From: an uncultured Acetobacteraceae bacterium
GTDB taxonomy: Bacteria; Pseudomonadota; Alphaproteobacteria; Acetobacterales; Acetobacteraceae
Assembly: GCA_937874445.1 (NCBI GenBank)
Contig: CALNAL010000339.1
Span: 1 to 5,403 of the forward strand
Length of the DNA: 5,403 nucleotides
Reading direction: 5' to 3'
The number at the start of each line of letters is the position of its first letter. The first letter of the stretch is position 1. Positions 5,174-5,403 of this stretch are shown one piece after another. The translations under genes and the position numbers were made by a program. The notes below the pieces were generated by a model. It ran no database searches. It saw only the letters and a list, made by a program, of their open reading frames with translations, and was not told the DNA's origin.

Positions 5174-5403
5174 GTGACGATCCTGCAACCCGGGCTGCGG
5201 GCGTTTGCCCAGCTCGACGACCGCGTCCTGCTGCGCGTGGTGCTGGCCAGCCTGGCCTGGGCGCTGGCCGGTTTCGTGGCGCTGGCCGCGGGGCTCTCCT
5301 GGGCCGGACATGCGGCCTGGCGGGTCTGGGGGCCGCAGCATGGCGTCTGGGCCGATCTGGCGGCCTGGCTGGCGGGCCCGCTGGGGGCGGTGGTGGCGGG
5401 CAG
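5174..5403 (+). CDS. EI24/CysZ-like membrane protein, N-terminal part (3' end outside window)
   Basis: An open frame starts at GTG 5174 and runs off the window after 76 complete codons. The N-terminus reads MTILQPGLRAFAQLDDR (1-17), then a hydrophobic segment from about residue 20 to 45 (LRVVLASLAWALAGFVALAA...) that should be the first membrane span. A Trp-rich loop follows (W49, W52, W59), and WLAGPLGAVVA (65-75) begins a second hydrophobic stretch. A short cytoplasmic A-F-QL-D-R-LR lead into a long first helix, followed by W-L-GPLG, resembles the EI24 domain (PF07264), which includes the sulfate transporter CysZ; many members are of unknown function. The Shine-Dalgarno is weak: only a purine run GAAAGAAAGAA (5156-5166), 7 nt upstream. 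No other in-frame ATG or GTG lies closely upstream. It is divergent from the adenosine kinase gene. Family assignment rests on half or less of the protein. Confidence 0.6.
   Translation, partial: MTILQPGLRAFAQLDDRVLLRVVLASLAWALAGFVALAAGLSWAGHAAWRVWGPQHGVWADLAAWLAGPLGAVVAG

Noticed and set aside
1..5403. CRISPR array, tRNA, rRNA, insertion sequence or toxin-antitoxin pair
   Set aside because: No regularly spaced repeats, cloverleaf, transposase-like protein or small gene pair was seen on either strand.

Overview
The window is GC-rich bacterial chromosome with tightly packed genes and strong G/C third-position bias. The protein types (an alphaproteobacterial-style adenosine kinase, BipA/TypA, a Flp-type pilin with an Arg-rich leader, and a CTAGAGC-type intergenic palindrome) point to an alphaproteobacterium, perhaps Rhodospirillales/Acetobacteraceae. 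That placement is inference from protein style only. No rRNA, tRNA, CRISPR array, transposase or phage gene is visible.

Layout. Bases 1-240 (+) hold the 3' end of a CBS-domain protein. Next comes an intergenic palindrome with a T-run (254-312), probably its terminator and probably a dispersed repeat. Four genes then lie on the minus strand, read from high to low coordinates: a PfkB-family adenosine kinase (5052-4042), a 60-residue Flp/type IVb prepilin (3824-3642), the ribosome-associated GTPase TypA/BipA (3323-1488), and a MupG/DUF871-family protein (1435-359). At the right edge, diverging from the kinase, an EI24/CysZ-like membrane protein begins at 5174 (+) and runs off the window.

How the genes relate. 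Only typA and the MupG-like gene are close enough (52 nt) to share a transcript by spacing. Between them is a G+C-rich hairpin whose 3' arm is also the likely ribosome-binding site of the MupG-like gene, so the downstream gene may be translationally gated or transcriptionally attenuated. typA has a long leader (318 nt from the pilin stop to its ATG) carrying a 23-position hairpin with only two mismatches. The pilin gene is preceded by an AT-rich island containing a perfect 6-bp dyad that overlaps a weak promoter-like sequence. The gene products do not form an obvious single pathway.

I see no clearly new multi-gene system. The best leads are the RNA structures around typA, the MupG-like enzyme in a presumably Gram-negative host with no PTS genes beside it, the isolated pilin and the CTAGAGC repeat.
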